A stretch of 64,000 nt of DNA from an uncultured Paludibacter sp. (GTDB lineage: Bacteria > Bacteroidota > Bacteroidia > Bacteroidales > Paludibacteraceae), in contig CALCBD010000061.1 in NCBI GenBank assembly GCA_937897985.1, positions 1 to 64,000 of the forward strand, read 5' to 3'. Position 1 is the stretch's first letter, and the number at the start of each line of letters is the position of its first letter. A program made the position numbers and the translations under genes. Below the pieces are notes generated by a model, which saw only the letters and a program-made list of their open reading frames with translations, did no database searches and was not told the DNA's origin. Of the stretch, positions 17,386 through 27,092 are shown one piece after another.

Positions 17386-19743
17386 TTAATTATCATCATC
17401 CTCTAATATCAAATCATTTGTTTTAATTGATTTGTGAACTTCTTTCTGATTTAACTCGTAAAGCATAACATTTGGATACATTACATCATGAACTTCTTCA
17501 GTAATAATGTTATTATTTAGCGTAAATATATCTTTCAGTTTTATATCTTTTGATGAAGCTCCAATTAAAACCTGATAATTTCCTTTTTCGGCAATCCACT
17601 GACTTTTGCTTGTCCAAAACGAAGCTAAACTATTTGCATCCAGCGTGAATTTCAGAACTTCACTTTCACCCGGTTTCAGAAGTTTTGTTTTGCCAAAATC
17701 TTTCAATTCTATTGCAGGCTTCTCAACTAAGCTTACCGGAGCCGAGAGATAAAGTTGAACAGCTTCTTTTCCAGCTACTTTCCCTGTATTTTTAATTGTT
17801 ACCGAAACTTCAATTTTATCGGCAAATTCTTTGCTGCTCAATGTTAATTGTGAGTACTCGAAGTTTGTATAAGAAAGTCCGTAGCCAAACTCGTAAGCTG
17901 GTTTTATTTTAAATGTTTCGTAAAAACGGTAACCAACATAAATTCCTTCTTCGTAAAAAGCATTTACCGGGTTTTCTTTAGGAACTCCGGGGAAAGATTT
18001 GGAAGATGGAACATCGGAATATTTAACCGGAAAACTTACGGCTAATTTGCCTGATGGATTTACTTTTCCACTCAAAATATTTACCAAAGCCTGACTGCCT
18101 TCCTGGCCAGCTTGCCACGACAAAACAATTGCATCGGGTTTTTCGCGCCAGCTTGCCACTTCGATAGGACCGCCAATGTTTAACACCACGATTACCTTTT
18201 TTCTGGCTGCATGAAATATATCGCAAACATTCAGTAACAATTCTTTTTCCGTAGCTGATAAATTAAAATATCCATCTACATCCCTGTCCCAAAGTTCACC
18301 TGCATTTCGTCCAAATGTAAGTATGGCTACATCTGATTTTTTGGCTGCATTTTGAATCATTTCTATTGAAATTTGAGGCTCTGGAGCAAAATCGACAATG
18401 TTTTTATACCGAACTTTCATGGTCGGTACTGTTACTCTTCGAAGTGAGTCATTGTAATTTTTGTAAAAACTTTCGAGTGGTTTAACAATTTGATATTTCG
18501 ATTTCTCAAGACTTTCGTTGATTGAAAGCGCTTGTTTGTTGTTAACGCGTCCACTACCTGTACCACCAATAATGTAACTGTACGAAGTTTTTCCGAAAAG
18601 CGAAAAGGTTTTTACCTTTTTAAATGGCAATGTAATTCCTTCGTTTTTTAACAGCACTATACCTTCTTCGGCAGCTGCTTGCGATTGCAAAGCATTCGCA
18701 GTAGAGTTTGGTTTATTGCTTTTTTGGTAGTTGTTGTAAGCCGGTGTTTTTACAATATATTCAAGTATTTTTTCTACGTTTTTATCCAACACTGCTTCGT
18801 CCAAAAGTCCTCTTTTCACAGCACTTATAAAAATTTTAGCCTGATAGTTACCCGGCATCAACAATTCGTTTCCGGCGCGCATTTGTGCCACAAAATCCTG
18901 CCCACTTACCCAGTCGGTTACAACCACTCCTTTATATTTCCATTCGTCGCGCAATATATTTTGCAATAATGCCTTGTCTTCAGCCGTAAAATAACCGTTG
19001 ATTTTATTGTACGAAGTCATTATCATCCACGGATTCGATTTTTGTACAGCAATCTGAAACCCGCGTAAATAAATTTCGCGCAATGCACGCTGACTTATTA
19101 ACTCATTGATTGTTCGGCGGTTTGTTTCAATATTATTGGCTGCAAAATGCTTGATACAAGCACCAACGTTTTTCGATTGAATTCCATTCACCATGGCAGC
19201 TGCCATCTCGCCCGAAACAAACGGATCTTCGGAGTAATACTCAAAGTTACGACCAGCCAAGGGGTTACGCTGAATATTCATTCCCGGTCCAAGTAGCATA
19301 TCGCTACCATATTCGAGGGTTTCGTTGCCAATAGCTGCTCCAACTTTCTGAACCAACTCTTTATTCCACGACGATGCCAAGGTCGTTGCACTTGGAAATG
19401 CAGTTGCATAAGTGGGATGGTCAACATTATTTTGTATGGTGTCAATCTTAATCCCGGCTGGGCCATCGGTCAATACCGTGTTTGGAATTCCCAAACGTGG
19501 TACTGCATAAGTAGCACATGCCTGACCTTTCAAAACTATTACTCCTGTTGTTTTATAATGTTTCCACACACCTTCGTCGCCAACACCTAACACGAGATTT
19601 GCTTTTTCCTCCAAAGTCAGTGCTTTAACAATTTCTTTTATATTGTCTTTTTGCAACTTCAAGTTTTGCTGAGCATTTGTTGTTCCAATGCAAAGAAAAG
19701 AGATGAAAATGAATAAGAAATTGATACTGTTTTTTTGATTCAT
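17386..19743 (-). CDS. glycoside hydrolase family 3 enzyme
   Basis: A 785-residue GH3 protein with a signal peptide (1-24). The (beta/alpha)8 domain carries LTDGPAGI, GPGMNIQRNPLAGRNFEYYSEDP-type substrate-binding residues, IKHFAANN and the nucleophile Asp in VVTDWVSG. The alpha/beta sandwich (GSGRVNN, LTFGRNAGE) is followed by an FnIII-like domain (YEFGYGLSYTNFEYS to the end). Family members are mostly exo-acting beta-glucosidases or beta-xylosidases. No lipobox and no T9SS tail, so periplasmic. It would finish oligosaccharides imported by SusCD. The aglycone and sugar preference cannot be read. Confidence 0.93.
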   Translation of the reverse strand: MNQKNSINFLFIFISFLCIGTTNAQQNLKLQKDNIKEIVKALTLEEKANLVLGVGDEGVWKHYKTTGVIVLKGQACATYAVPRLGIPNTVLTDGPAGIKIDTIQNNVDHPTYATAFPSATTLASSWNKELVQKVGAAIGNETLEYGSDMLLGPGMNIQRNPLAGRNFEYYSEDPFVSGEMAAAMVNGIQSKNVGACIKHFAANNIETNRRTINELISQRALREIYLRGFQIAVQKSNPWMIMTSYNKINGYFTAEDKALLQNILRDEWKYKGVVVTDWVSGQDFVAQMRAGNELLMPGNYQAKIFISAVKRGLLDEAVLDKNVEKILEYIVKTPAYNNYQKSNKPNSTANALQSQAAAEEGIVLLKNEGITLPFKKVKTFSLFGKTSYSYIIGGTGSGRVNNKQALSINESLEKSKYQIVKPLESFYKNYNDSLRRVTVPTMKVRYKNIVDFAPEPQISIEMIQNAAKKSDVAILTFGRNAGELWDRDVDGYFNLSATEKELLLNVCDIFHAARKKVIVVLNIGGPIEVASWREKPDAIVLSWQAGQEGSQALVNILSGKVNPSGKLAVSFPVKYSDVPSSKSFPGVPKENPVNAFYEEGIYVGYRFYETFKIKPAYEFGYGLSYTNFEYSQLTLSSKEFADKIEVSVTIKNTGKVAGKEAVQLYLSAPVSLVEKPAIELKDFGKTKLLKPGESEVLKFTLDANSLASFWTSKSQWIAEKGNYQVLIGASSKDIKLKDIFTLNNNIITEEVHDVMYPNVMLYELNQKEVHKSIKTNDLILEDDDN

Positions 19744-19796
19744 AACTATTTAATTAATATATAATTAGCATCTGTTTTAAAAATCTCTGTACTTTT

Positions 19797-21512
19797 TTAC
19801 AAAACAACTTTTATCGTATTAAACTTATTGGCTACATTGGCTTTTACAATGTAAATGCCGTTTGATTGCGAGAGGGTGTATTCGTTGCGAAATGAGTTCT
19901 CGAAATTTTGTCCTTTGAAAGAGTCAAGCAATTTACCCGAAACATCGTAAACCTTTAAATTAATATCTCCCTGATTTTGAGTTTCTAACACAATATTCTT
20001 TCCTGATTGATACAACTGAATAGATTCACTTGCCTGAATATTGCTGTTTAAACCGGTAGCGTTTTCCACGTTTGGCACTGTAAATACTTGCTGTCCTGCA
20101 TCAAGTTTGTAGTAGAATGCCACACTGAAATTATATAATGGATATGGTTTATCATAAATAACTCCCTGTGCATCTTTGGGTTCGTAAATGGCATGAAGTG
20201 TAGTTTCGGTTGTTGCACGGGGATAAACATACGAGTTATCAGTATTTTTTTTATCAAGATCGATATAATTGTAAATTGCCGGATAATCGTCGCTATCACG
20301 TAAATTTCCATGTCCGTTGTCGTAGCTTGATGCTGTATTTAATCCGGCATAAACAACTTCAACTATGCCTGTTAGATCGGCGCTGCATACAAGTCTTACA
20401 CAATCATTATCAACTGTAACAGAGCTAATTGACTGTCTAACATCATCTTTGTACACCGTAAAACCATAGTCGGTCACCTTTTTTACAGTCAGAGCATCCA
20501 AGACCAAAGGTAATTTCGGAACCAAGAATTTAATTTTAATCTCTTTCGGATTTGTTGTTCGAGCAATTTCTTTTGGCTGTAAAGGCTGAAATTTTTTGCC
20601 CGAGTTAATCGTTCTTAAATACGCTTTGGCAATCATTTCGCCATACCATCTGTATCCATTAGCATCGAGGTGTCCACCTCTGTCGGACATTTGGTAAACC
20701 GGTCCTGCACAAAAAACATCATCGTATTCATTCGCCGTTTCAAGTTGCGCCATTCCAATTTCGAGTGTTTTACCTTTTGTGTATTGCGCACCTACCTGAT
20801 AAGTAATGAACATAGGTTTAGAGGTTTGTGAATATGCTTTCACTACATCAGTTTGCATATTGTTTTTCAACTGGATAAGCAGGTTTTTATACGTTGCTTT
20901 ATCGGTACAGTTTGGTTGCCCCGAGATTAAACCCCGGGTATTATCTGCTGTATAATTATATTCTCCCTGCATCCAAATAATCGTAGGGCAGGAAACTTTA
21001 TATCCATTATTTTTAGCTATTTCAGCCGTTTTTGTAATTGCTTTTGTATAATCAAGATAGTAATTTATCGACTGTTTCGATTCTTTTGAAAGTTGCTCAA
21101 TTGATTTTCCTCCCGTCCCGGCTGATGTTGCAAGTATTTTTGCCGGCACTGTCATTTTTGTTTGAATATGATTTACGGCTGACACAAGTGGACATTCAGC
21201 CATACCACATTCCGCCCTCGTAAGTGGTTTGCTCACATCACTTTTAGCAAGCGTTGCAATCAATGGGTTAAATGTCGTCATGTTTGTGTTGCCATAATTA
21301 ATCCAAACCTGATCGCCGACCATATAATTTCCGCTAACATTTGTTACCGAAAGAGACGGATAAGATTGGTTTCCTGTAGAAAGACTTTGCCCGTAAAGTA
21401 TAAAATGCTGATATTCTTCTGCAGAGTTTGCAAGCTGAACCGAATTGGGGTTTTGCGCCCAAAAACCAATTGCATTTAAGCAAAACAAAAGTATTAATGT
21501 ATATTCTTTCAC
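19797..21512 (-). CDS. SGNH-type carbohydrate esterase-like protein with T9SS domain (571 aa)
   Basis: A signal peptide (1-20) is followed by an SGNH-hydrolase-like domain. HFILYGQSLSTGN gives the nucleophilic Ser, TIIWMQGEYNYT resembles the conserved WxQGE block, and RGGHLDANGYRWYGEM supplies the Asp-x-x-His end. A second beta-rich region follows, then a T9SS sorting domain (DINLKVYDVSGKLLDSFKGQ ... SNGIYIVKANV). It probably removes acetyl or other ester groups from glycans outside the cell. It starts 15 bases after the upstream glycosidase fusion gene. Confidence 0.72.
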   Translation of the reverse strand: MKEYTLILLFCLNAIGFWAQNPNSVQLANSAEEYQHFILYGQSLSTGNQSYPSLSVTNVSGNYMVGDQVWINYGNTNMTTFNPLIATLAKSDVSKPLTRAECGMAECPLVSAVNHIQTKMTVPAKILATSAGTGGKSIEQLSKESKQSINYYLDYTKAITKTAEIAKNNGYKVSCPTIIWMQGEYNYTADNTRGLISGQPNCTDKATYKNLLIQLKNNMQTDVVKAYSQTSKPMFITYQVGAQYTKGKTLEIGMAQLETANEYDDVFCAGPVYQMSDRGGHLDANGYRWYGEMIAKAYLRTINSGKKFQPLQPKEIARTTNPKEIKIKFLVPKLPLVLDALTVKKVTDYGFTVYKDDVRQSISSVTVDNDCVRLVCSADLTGIVEVVYAGLNTASSYDNGHGNLRDSDDYPAIYNYIDLDKKNTDNSYVYPRATTETTLHAIYEPKDAQGVIYDKPYPLYNFSVAFYYKLDAGQQVFTVPNVENATGLNSNIQASESIQLYQSGKNIVLETQNQGDINLKVYDVSGKLLDSFKGQNFENSFRNEYTLSQSNGIYIVKANVANKFNTIKVVL

Positions 21513-21527
21513 TGTTTTAATAATAAT

Positions 21528-23714
21528 TTATTCCATATTTGTTAATAGCACAAATGAACTTGCTTCCATTTTCAATGAATAAGCCTTATTTTTACTCAAA
21601 TCCATATTCAAACTTTTAGTTGATTTCGGGAAACCGTTTTCATCTGTTTCTCCTGTATAATTTCGTCGATCCAGAGCAATATATTCGAAAAACTTCATGT
21701 TGTCCAATTGTTTTCCGCCGTTCATTTTCAAATCGAAAGTATATGCTTCGGAACTTGTATTTACCAATGCAATTGAATATTTGCTGTCCTTTTTCGAAGC
21801 AATGGCGTATAAGCCCGATTTAAGAGGAATTGTAACATTCAACACAGTACATCCTGCAGGGAAATATCTCGAAAGCAGCGATACAGGGAAAAACCAGGGT
21901 CTTAATTTTTCATCATTGGCATTGCCATATACTTCAGAGCCAAGGCTGTTCCAAAATCCCCAACGATTTGTTTTGAGACTGGAATTAATATACATGGCAT
22001 CGTCTAAACGCCACACCAAAGCAGCCTTGTAACCACATTGAAGCGCCTGAATTATTCCGGCGGAAATATCAATTCCGTAAACCGATTCGTAAACCATTTC
22101 GCATGCGCTTACATCGGCGTATGGATCGGAATTTTTCAAGGATTCGTTAAGAATTCCTTTGGGAGAAGTCGTCAAATATTTGAAACCTAACTCTCCAATA
22201 ATGACATCCTTATTCAAAGGAAATAAATTCTTATATGCCTGAGCAGATGTCAGATATTTGTTGTTTTCAACCTGATCATTTGCCGGATAGAAATGATAAC
22301 CATAAGTGCCGATGACCGAATCAAGTGCGTTTACCGTGTTTGTTACAAACGGATGAGAAACGGGACTAATTCCGGTAAAAGCACCACTGGACAACGCTGC
22401 ATCAGGAGCCATTAACTGAACTTTTGTATGTATTCCATTTTGCACCATCAATTCGCGGGTTTTTTGAATAAGAGTTTTCCACAACGTAAAATTACCTCCA
22501 ACACTTGACCAATCGCCATTTGGTTCATTTACCATATTGAAGTATTTAACGCAGGTAAACGCTTTCGTGTTAATCAGATATGATAGAAAATTAACCGAAC
22601 GATTCAACCAGTCCAAATCAATTGAGTTCCCTCCAACATGTCCCCATTCGCCCCAAATTACGCTTATGTTATTTGTCTGACAGAAATCAAGTATCTTAAG
22701 CAAAACCTCCTTACTTTTCTCGGGATTATAAACACCATTGGAATAATAGTTTGATTGTGACCCCATTATTCGAACCAAACCGGGGCGCATAAACCTAAGT
22801 CGGCTGAACATTTGTTCCCAATCCTGATTGCTGAATGTGGCGCTACCCGTAATTTGTTGAATATTGTCATAACCACCCACTTGAGCTCCAACTCCCACAA
22901 AACCTACCGACAAAACGTCTTCTTCGCCGGAATCATCCTGAATGATGTTATGATCCAGATTGAGTGTGCCAACGGCATGAATTTGATTTGTTTTCAACCC
23001 ATTTTTATTATTCCATACAATGGAGTTTTTTATGCTTAATGTGCCATTCGAATTTATGCCTCCACCTTCGCCAGACAAACATGAGTTTTGCGTAATTGTA
23101 CAGTTGACAAGATTAACCGTCGTGCCCTCATTGCTATAAATTGCACCACCATTCTGTGCTGAGTTTCCAGCGAAAATGCAATTAACTATTGAGTTGGCGG
23201 TAGTTGTATTTCGAAATGAAATTCCTCCGCCACCATAAGCAGGTGATGTATTATTAAGAAATTCGCAGTTGCTCATTTGTCCTGTTATTCCATCGAATGC
23301 AATAGCGCCTCCATATCCAGTTGATTTTCCATTTTTAAACACAAAGCCATCAACTACTACACTGGGAATAAACTGATTAGTGACCGATGATTTCAATAAA
23401 AAAATCTGAACAGAATTCATCCCGTCTAATACGGTTTTTAAAGAATAATCCTGAACATCGCCGGTTCGGTAACTTCCTTTAATAGTAAGCGTTTTGTCAA
23501 CAACACAGGTGACGTTCACATTAAATGTTCCCTGACCAACTTTGATTTCATCGTTTGGCGAAGCAGTATTAATTGCTTTTGAAATAGTTTCGAAGGCCGT
23601 TGACCACGATTTTCCATCACTCAAATCGCTACCACCTATTTTAACATAATAAGTGGTTTGCGCAGCGATGTTTAGCGGCATACTCAAAAGTAAAAAATAT
23701 AATAACCTTCTCAT
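21528..23714 (-). CDS. beta-helix / clan GH-A glycosidase fusion (728 aa)
   Basis: A signal peptide (1-19) is followed by a beta-helix head (about 20-260) with repeated NCxFxxN and GGGG turns, ending at NIIQ (256-259). A glycosidase domain begins near residue 268 (GFVGVGAQVGGYDN). Candidate acid/base is Glu397 in MVNEPNGDWS and candidate nucleophile is Glu508 in IIGELGFKYL, the spacing expected for clan GH-A barrels. A C-terminal beta-sandwich ends in SFVLLTNME. No T9SS tail. I cannot assign a CAZy family. The catalytic part is a paralogue of the lipoproteins at 30-31 kb and 44-45 kb and of the 37.5-39.7 kb fusion. Confidence 0.75.
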   Translation of the reverse strand: MRRLLYFLLLSMPLNIAAQTTYYVKIGGSDLSDGKSWSTAFETISKAINTASPNDEIKVGQGTFNVNVTCVVDKTLTIKGSYRTGDVQDYSLKTVLDGMNSVQIFLLKSSVTNQFIPSVVVDGFVFKNGKSTGYGGAIAFDGITGQMSNCEFLNNTSPAYGGGGISFRNTTTANSIVNCIFAGNSAQNGGAIYSNEGTTVNLVNCTITQNSCLSGEGGGINSNGTLSIKNSIVWNNKNGLKTNQIHAVGTLNLDHNIIQDDSGEEDVLSVGFVGVGAQVGGYDNIQQITGSATFSNQDWEQMFSRLRFMRPGLVRIMGSQSNYYSNGVYNPEKSKEVLLKILDFCQTNNISVIWGEWGHVGGNSIDLDWLNRSVNFLSYLINTKAFTCVKYFNMVNEPNGDWSSVGGNFTLWKTLIQKTRELMVQNGIHTKVQLMAPDAALSSGAFTGISPVSHPFVTNTVNALDSVIGTYGYHFYPANDQVENNKYLTSAQAYKNLFPLNKDVIIGELGFKYLTTSPKGILNESLKNSDPYADVSACEMVYESVYGIDISAGIIQALQCGYKAALVWRLDDAMYINSSLKTNRWGFWNSLGSEVYGNANDEKLRPWFFPVSLLSRYFPAGCTVLNVTIPLKSGLYAIASKKDSKYSIALVNTSSEAYTFDLKMNGGKQLDNMKFFEYIALDRRNYTGETDENGFPKSTKSLNMDLSKNKAYSLKMEASSFVLLTNME

Positions 23715-23751
23715 TCAGGTAACAATTAATGTAATTTTATAAAAAACAGGC

Positions 23752-24834
23752 TCATCGAATTATTATTTTTGATACGGAATTATTGATGTTTAAAAAATAA
23801 ATTCCTTTCGACAAATGACTCACAGTCATCGATATTTCCCGCTCTGATCTGTTAATCGGATATTGAGCAACTAACTTTCCGGCAATATCGCTCATCTCAA
23901 TTTTTGTTGCCTGTGATGCGAGTATTATACGAAGGTAATCGTGTGCGGGATTTGGATACACTTTAAATTTATTTTTGTCATCGCCGGTGTTGATAATGCC
24001 GGTGTTTGAATAAAATTCATAACAACCCAAATCGACGGTTGTGTCGTTAATACGCACATTGTTATTTAAATCGGAAACAATAGATGTGGGCAGCAGAAGG
24101 TTATTTCCGGCATTAATGGCAGGGCTGTTAGCTTTTAAACGGTAGTCGCCATTTGCAGGATCAATAAATTCGGGATTTTCACTTTTAGCATCGATAGTTT
24201 CATCGTTGACCAAATTAATTACAACAGTAGTATCAATCACGCAACCTGAGCCATCGCCAACAGATCCCGATTGTACAGTCCAGCCTTTGCCGGCAGCAAT
24301 CGAAGTTTTACTCGTTGATGTTCCCGGATTGTTATAAGTGGTTATACTGCTTCCGGTTGTTCCAGTCGGAAGGGTTGTAAATAAATCATTTAAGGCACAA
24401 GCATCGAACGAATTATTGTACACCGAAACATAATAAACTGCCGGATTGTAAGACAAGTCCAACGCTGTGAGTTTATTTCTCGGAAGTGTAATCTTCATCA
24501 GATTGGGCGCATTCGATACGTCAACTGCAGTTATCAGAGTTGTTGAACTTGAATTTGTTACCTGCAAAGCAGTAATTGGGCCATATAGTTTAACCGTTTT
24601 GCTTCCAACCACAGTTCCTGTGATATTTTGAGTTGAATTTGTACTACCTGCAGCGCCTGTAACTAAATTACCATCGCCCCAGTCAACCTGTATATTTCCG
24701 GCAGTTGCCAATCCAATAGCAAGGGTTAATGAACCGCCGGATTCTCTTTGCAAAACAATATTTGGTGTTTGAGCCATTATACCCAATGCCAGAAATAATA
24801 CAAAAATGCTAATGTATATATTTAAATGCTTCAT
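23752..24834 (-). CDS. secreted chimera: LRR-like module, beta-helix tail, T9SS domain
   Basis: From the ATG at 24834 (MKHLNIYIS) the protein has 360 residues. After the signal peptide come an LRR-like module (about 23-205, NIVLQRESGGSLTLAIGLAT) shared with the 16.5-17.3 kb protein, then a beta-helix end cap (FIDPANGDYRLKANSPAINA and VDLGCYEF), then a T9SS domain with YPNPAHDYLRI and LSKGIYFLNINN. The cap is of the kind that normally closes a single polypeptide helix, yet here it follows an unrelated module. It occupies the same position in PUL B as the detached tail gene (39.7-40.4 kb) in PUL A. A longer in-frame reading to 24912 has no signal peptide and is rejected. Confidence 0.78.
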   Translation of the reverse strand: MKHLNIYISIFVLFLALGIMAQTPNIVLQRESGGSLTLAIGLATAGNIQVDWGDGNLVTGAAGSTNSTQNITGTVVGSKTVKLYGPITALQVTNSSSTTLITAVDVSNAPNLMKITLPRNKLTALDLSYNPAVYYVSVYNNSFDACALNDLFTTLPTGTTGSSITTYNNPGTSTSKTSIAAGKGWTVQSGSVGDGSGCVIDTTVVINLVNDETIDAKSENPEFIDPANGDYRLKANSPAINAGNNLLLPTSIVSDLNNNVRINDTTVDLGCYEFYSNTGIINTGDDKNKFKVYPNPAHDYLRIILASQATKIEMSDIAGKLVAQYPINRSEREISMTVSHLSKGIYFLNINNSVSKIIIR

Positions 24835-24884
24835 TTTTATGCGATTAAAAAAGTTATTCTTAAGTAATTGAATTGTTGTAAATA

Positions 24885-27083
24885 TTATTGTTCTTCGACG
24901 GCATCGAGCCAACTATAAGTTTTAAAAACGCTTACAGGAAGATTCTCGCTATTTACTAAATTAGTGGTTTTTGTATAACTCCATCCCAAACGAGCGGCAA
25001 CAGGATTTGCAACACTTGAACTGCTGAGAATTACTTTATCAGTTCCTGAAATTGTTGCAGTGGCAGGGTAAAATACTTTATCTGCGCCGGCAATTTCAAA
25101 CATAGCAGGAGCTAATTGGTCTTTTGTTTTTAATCCTGTTCCCACATTCTTAAATGTTATAGTTACCTGATTTCCGTCAATTTGATGGCTCTGATACAAG
25201 CTTGTTATTTTGTTGTTATATTCTGATTTTCCGTAGTTTTTATTTAATGCGAGCCAGGCTAAACGTAAGCCAACATCTTGTTTGTTGGTAGGATGTATAT
25301 TTGTCAGATTAGCAACATCATCGTTACTTTCAATACCACTGTTCGGAATCAACTCACTTGCTTTAACCTGCATATAACGCATGGTGGGGTTTGAGTAGAA
25401 TGTAGGGAAATTATGCAATCTGTTAAATGGACATATTTGTGCCAAATAAAATGGAAATTTGCTATCGGTAGTATTCCAAAGCTGACGGTATCCCTGCACC
25501 AAAATATTGAGTAATGCCGGGTAGTAGTATGGAGAGCCTTGATTTGATTCTCCCTGATACCAAATTGCACCCGCAACCGGAACATTGCGTAAAGGATATA
25601 TCATTGCATTATAAGCGCTTCCGATTTTATAAGCAGTTGTTGGGGTTACGCGTGGCGTATTGTCATTTAGTGTTACTCCAGTTATCACTTCTGAATCGGT
25701 ACTTGCAAGAACCAAATCTCTGGGAGCCCAAACTTCGGCGGTTGTATCTCCCCAACTTGCATTAATCAACCCAATTGGCACATTCAGATCCTGAAATAAT
25801 TTTCGACCAAAGAAATAGCCCACAGCACTAAAATTAGGGATTGTACTTTGGGAACAAACAGCCCATTTGGACGAAAAGAAATCAGTTGGAGTCTCAGATT
25901 GCACTTGATTCATGTTTAGCAATCTGATATTAGGATAATTATCAGCCGATTGAAGTTCAGTTGCTGCATTATCCACGTCTTTCACACGAAACAGCATATT
26001 TGACTGTCCGGAGCAAAGCCAAACTTCACCAACCAAAATATTTGTAAACACATTTTTCTGTTTGCCTTCAACGCTAATAATACGGCTGTCGAAACTTCCG
26101 GCAGGAGTTTGAACGGTGATTGACCACACTCCGCTAGCCGAAACAGTTGTAGTATGCACCTCGGTATCGGCTTCCCAACTACATTGCACTTTTATCTGTC
26201 CGTTTGGTGTACTTTTGCCACTAATGGTAAAAGGGCTGTTTTGTTGCAAAACCATGTTCGACTGAAGATTGGGCTGAACATAATCGAGCCAAACGCCATC
26301 CTGAATGATATTGTGTTCTAAGGTAAACTTTCCGTTTCCTTTTATTTGGTCCAAATCAGTGCCTTTTTTGTTTTCCCAGATGACAGAATTTTTCAGATTT
26401 AAAACTCCGTTGCTGCAAATTCCACCACCAATACCGGTAGCACAAGTGTTTTTGGTAATGGTACAATTAATTACATCAACCATTGTTTGAGTTCCACTGT
26501 AAATAGCACCTCCCGACTTGCCGTTATTTCCATCGAATCTGCAATTTGCAACTGTATTCAGAGTTGTTGAATTAACAAATGCCAATGCTCCACCACCAAA
26601 AGAAGTTGCTGCGTTATTGGTGAATGTACAGTTGCTAACCGTACCTGTGGCTTTATTATATTCAACAGCACCACCATAACTATTTCCTGCGTTTGAAGCA
26701 TTCTTAAAAACCAGTCCATCCAAATTTACAACAGCAGGACCGCCGGTAACAGGGGCTTTTACCTGAATAATTTTGAATGTGTTATTTCCGTCTAATATCG
26801 TTTTGTTTTTATAATTCTGATTTTCGTCTTCTCCATACCCTCCTTTAACTGTTAAAGTTTTATCAATAATGTAACTACTTGTCGAAGTGTAAGTTCCTTC
26901 TTTTATTCTAATTTCGTCGTTTTTTACCGCAGTGCTTATAGCTTTGTTTATTGTAGCAAATGCTGATGACCACGAAGTTCCGTTGCTTGCATCGCTACCA
27001 TCTGTTTTTACATAATAGATGGTTTGTGCTATAGAAGTAAGTGCAATAAAACACCCAAGTAATAAAATTGTAATTTTTCTCAT
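24885..27083 (-). CDS. beta-helix / sialate O-acetylesterase-like (SGNH) fusion (732 aa)
   Basis: A signal peptide (1-19) is followed by a beta-helix head to NIIQ (258-261), then an esterase of the sialate O-acetylesterase type. A small beta-sandwich (LQSNMVLQQNSPFTISGKST) is followed by the nucleophile Ser361 in WLCSGQSNMLF, by GAIWYQGESNQG, and by a late NIHPTNKQDVGLRLA block supplying the catalytic His. Such enzymes deacetylate plant glycans as well as sialate; CAZy CE20 members have this plan. No T9SS tail. Nine bases separate it from the GH2 gene. A paralogue lies at 41.8-44.0 kb. Confidence 0.83.
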   Translation of the reverse strand: MRKITILLLGCFIALTSIAQTIYYVKTDGSDASNGTSWSSAFATINKAISTAVKNDEIRIKEGTYTSTSSYIIDKTLTVKGGYGEDENQNYKNKTILDGNNTFKIIQVKAPVTGGPAVVNLDGLVFKNASNAGNSYGGAVEYNKATGTVSNCTFTNNAATSFGGGALAFVNSTTLNTVANCRFDGNNGKSGGAIYSGTQTMVDVINCTITKNTCATGIGGGICSNGVLNLKNSVIWENKKGTDLDQIKGNGKFTLEHNIIQDGVWLDYVQPNLQSNMVLQQNSPFTISGKSTPNGQIKVQCSWEADTEVHTTTVSASGVWSITVQTPAGSFDSRIISVEGKQKNVFTNILVGEVWLCSGQSNMLFRVKDVDNAATELQSADNYPNIRLLNMNQVQSETPTDFFSSKWAVCSQSTIPNFSAVGYFFGRKLFQDLNVPIGLINASWGDTTAEVWAPRDLVLASTDSEVITGVTLNDNTPRVTPTTAYKIGSAYNAMIYPLRNVPVAGAIWYQGESNQGSPYYYPALLNILVQGYRQLWNTTDSKFPFYLAQICPFNRLHNFPTFYSNPTMRYMQVKASELIPNSGIESNDDVANLTNIHPTNKQDVGLRLAWLALNKNYGKSEYNNKITSLYQSHQIDGNQVTITFKNVGTGLKTKDQLAPAMFEIAGADKVFYPATATISGTDKVILSSSSVANPVAARLGWSYTKTTNLVNSENLPVSVFKTYSWLDAVEEQ

Positions 27084-27092
27084 TTTTATTTT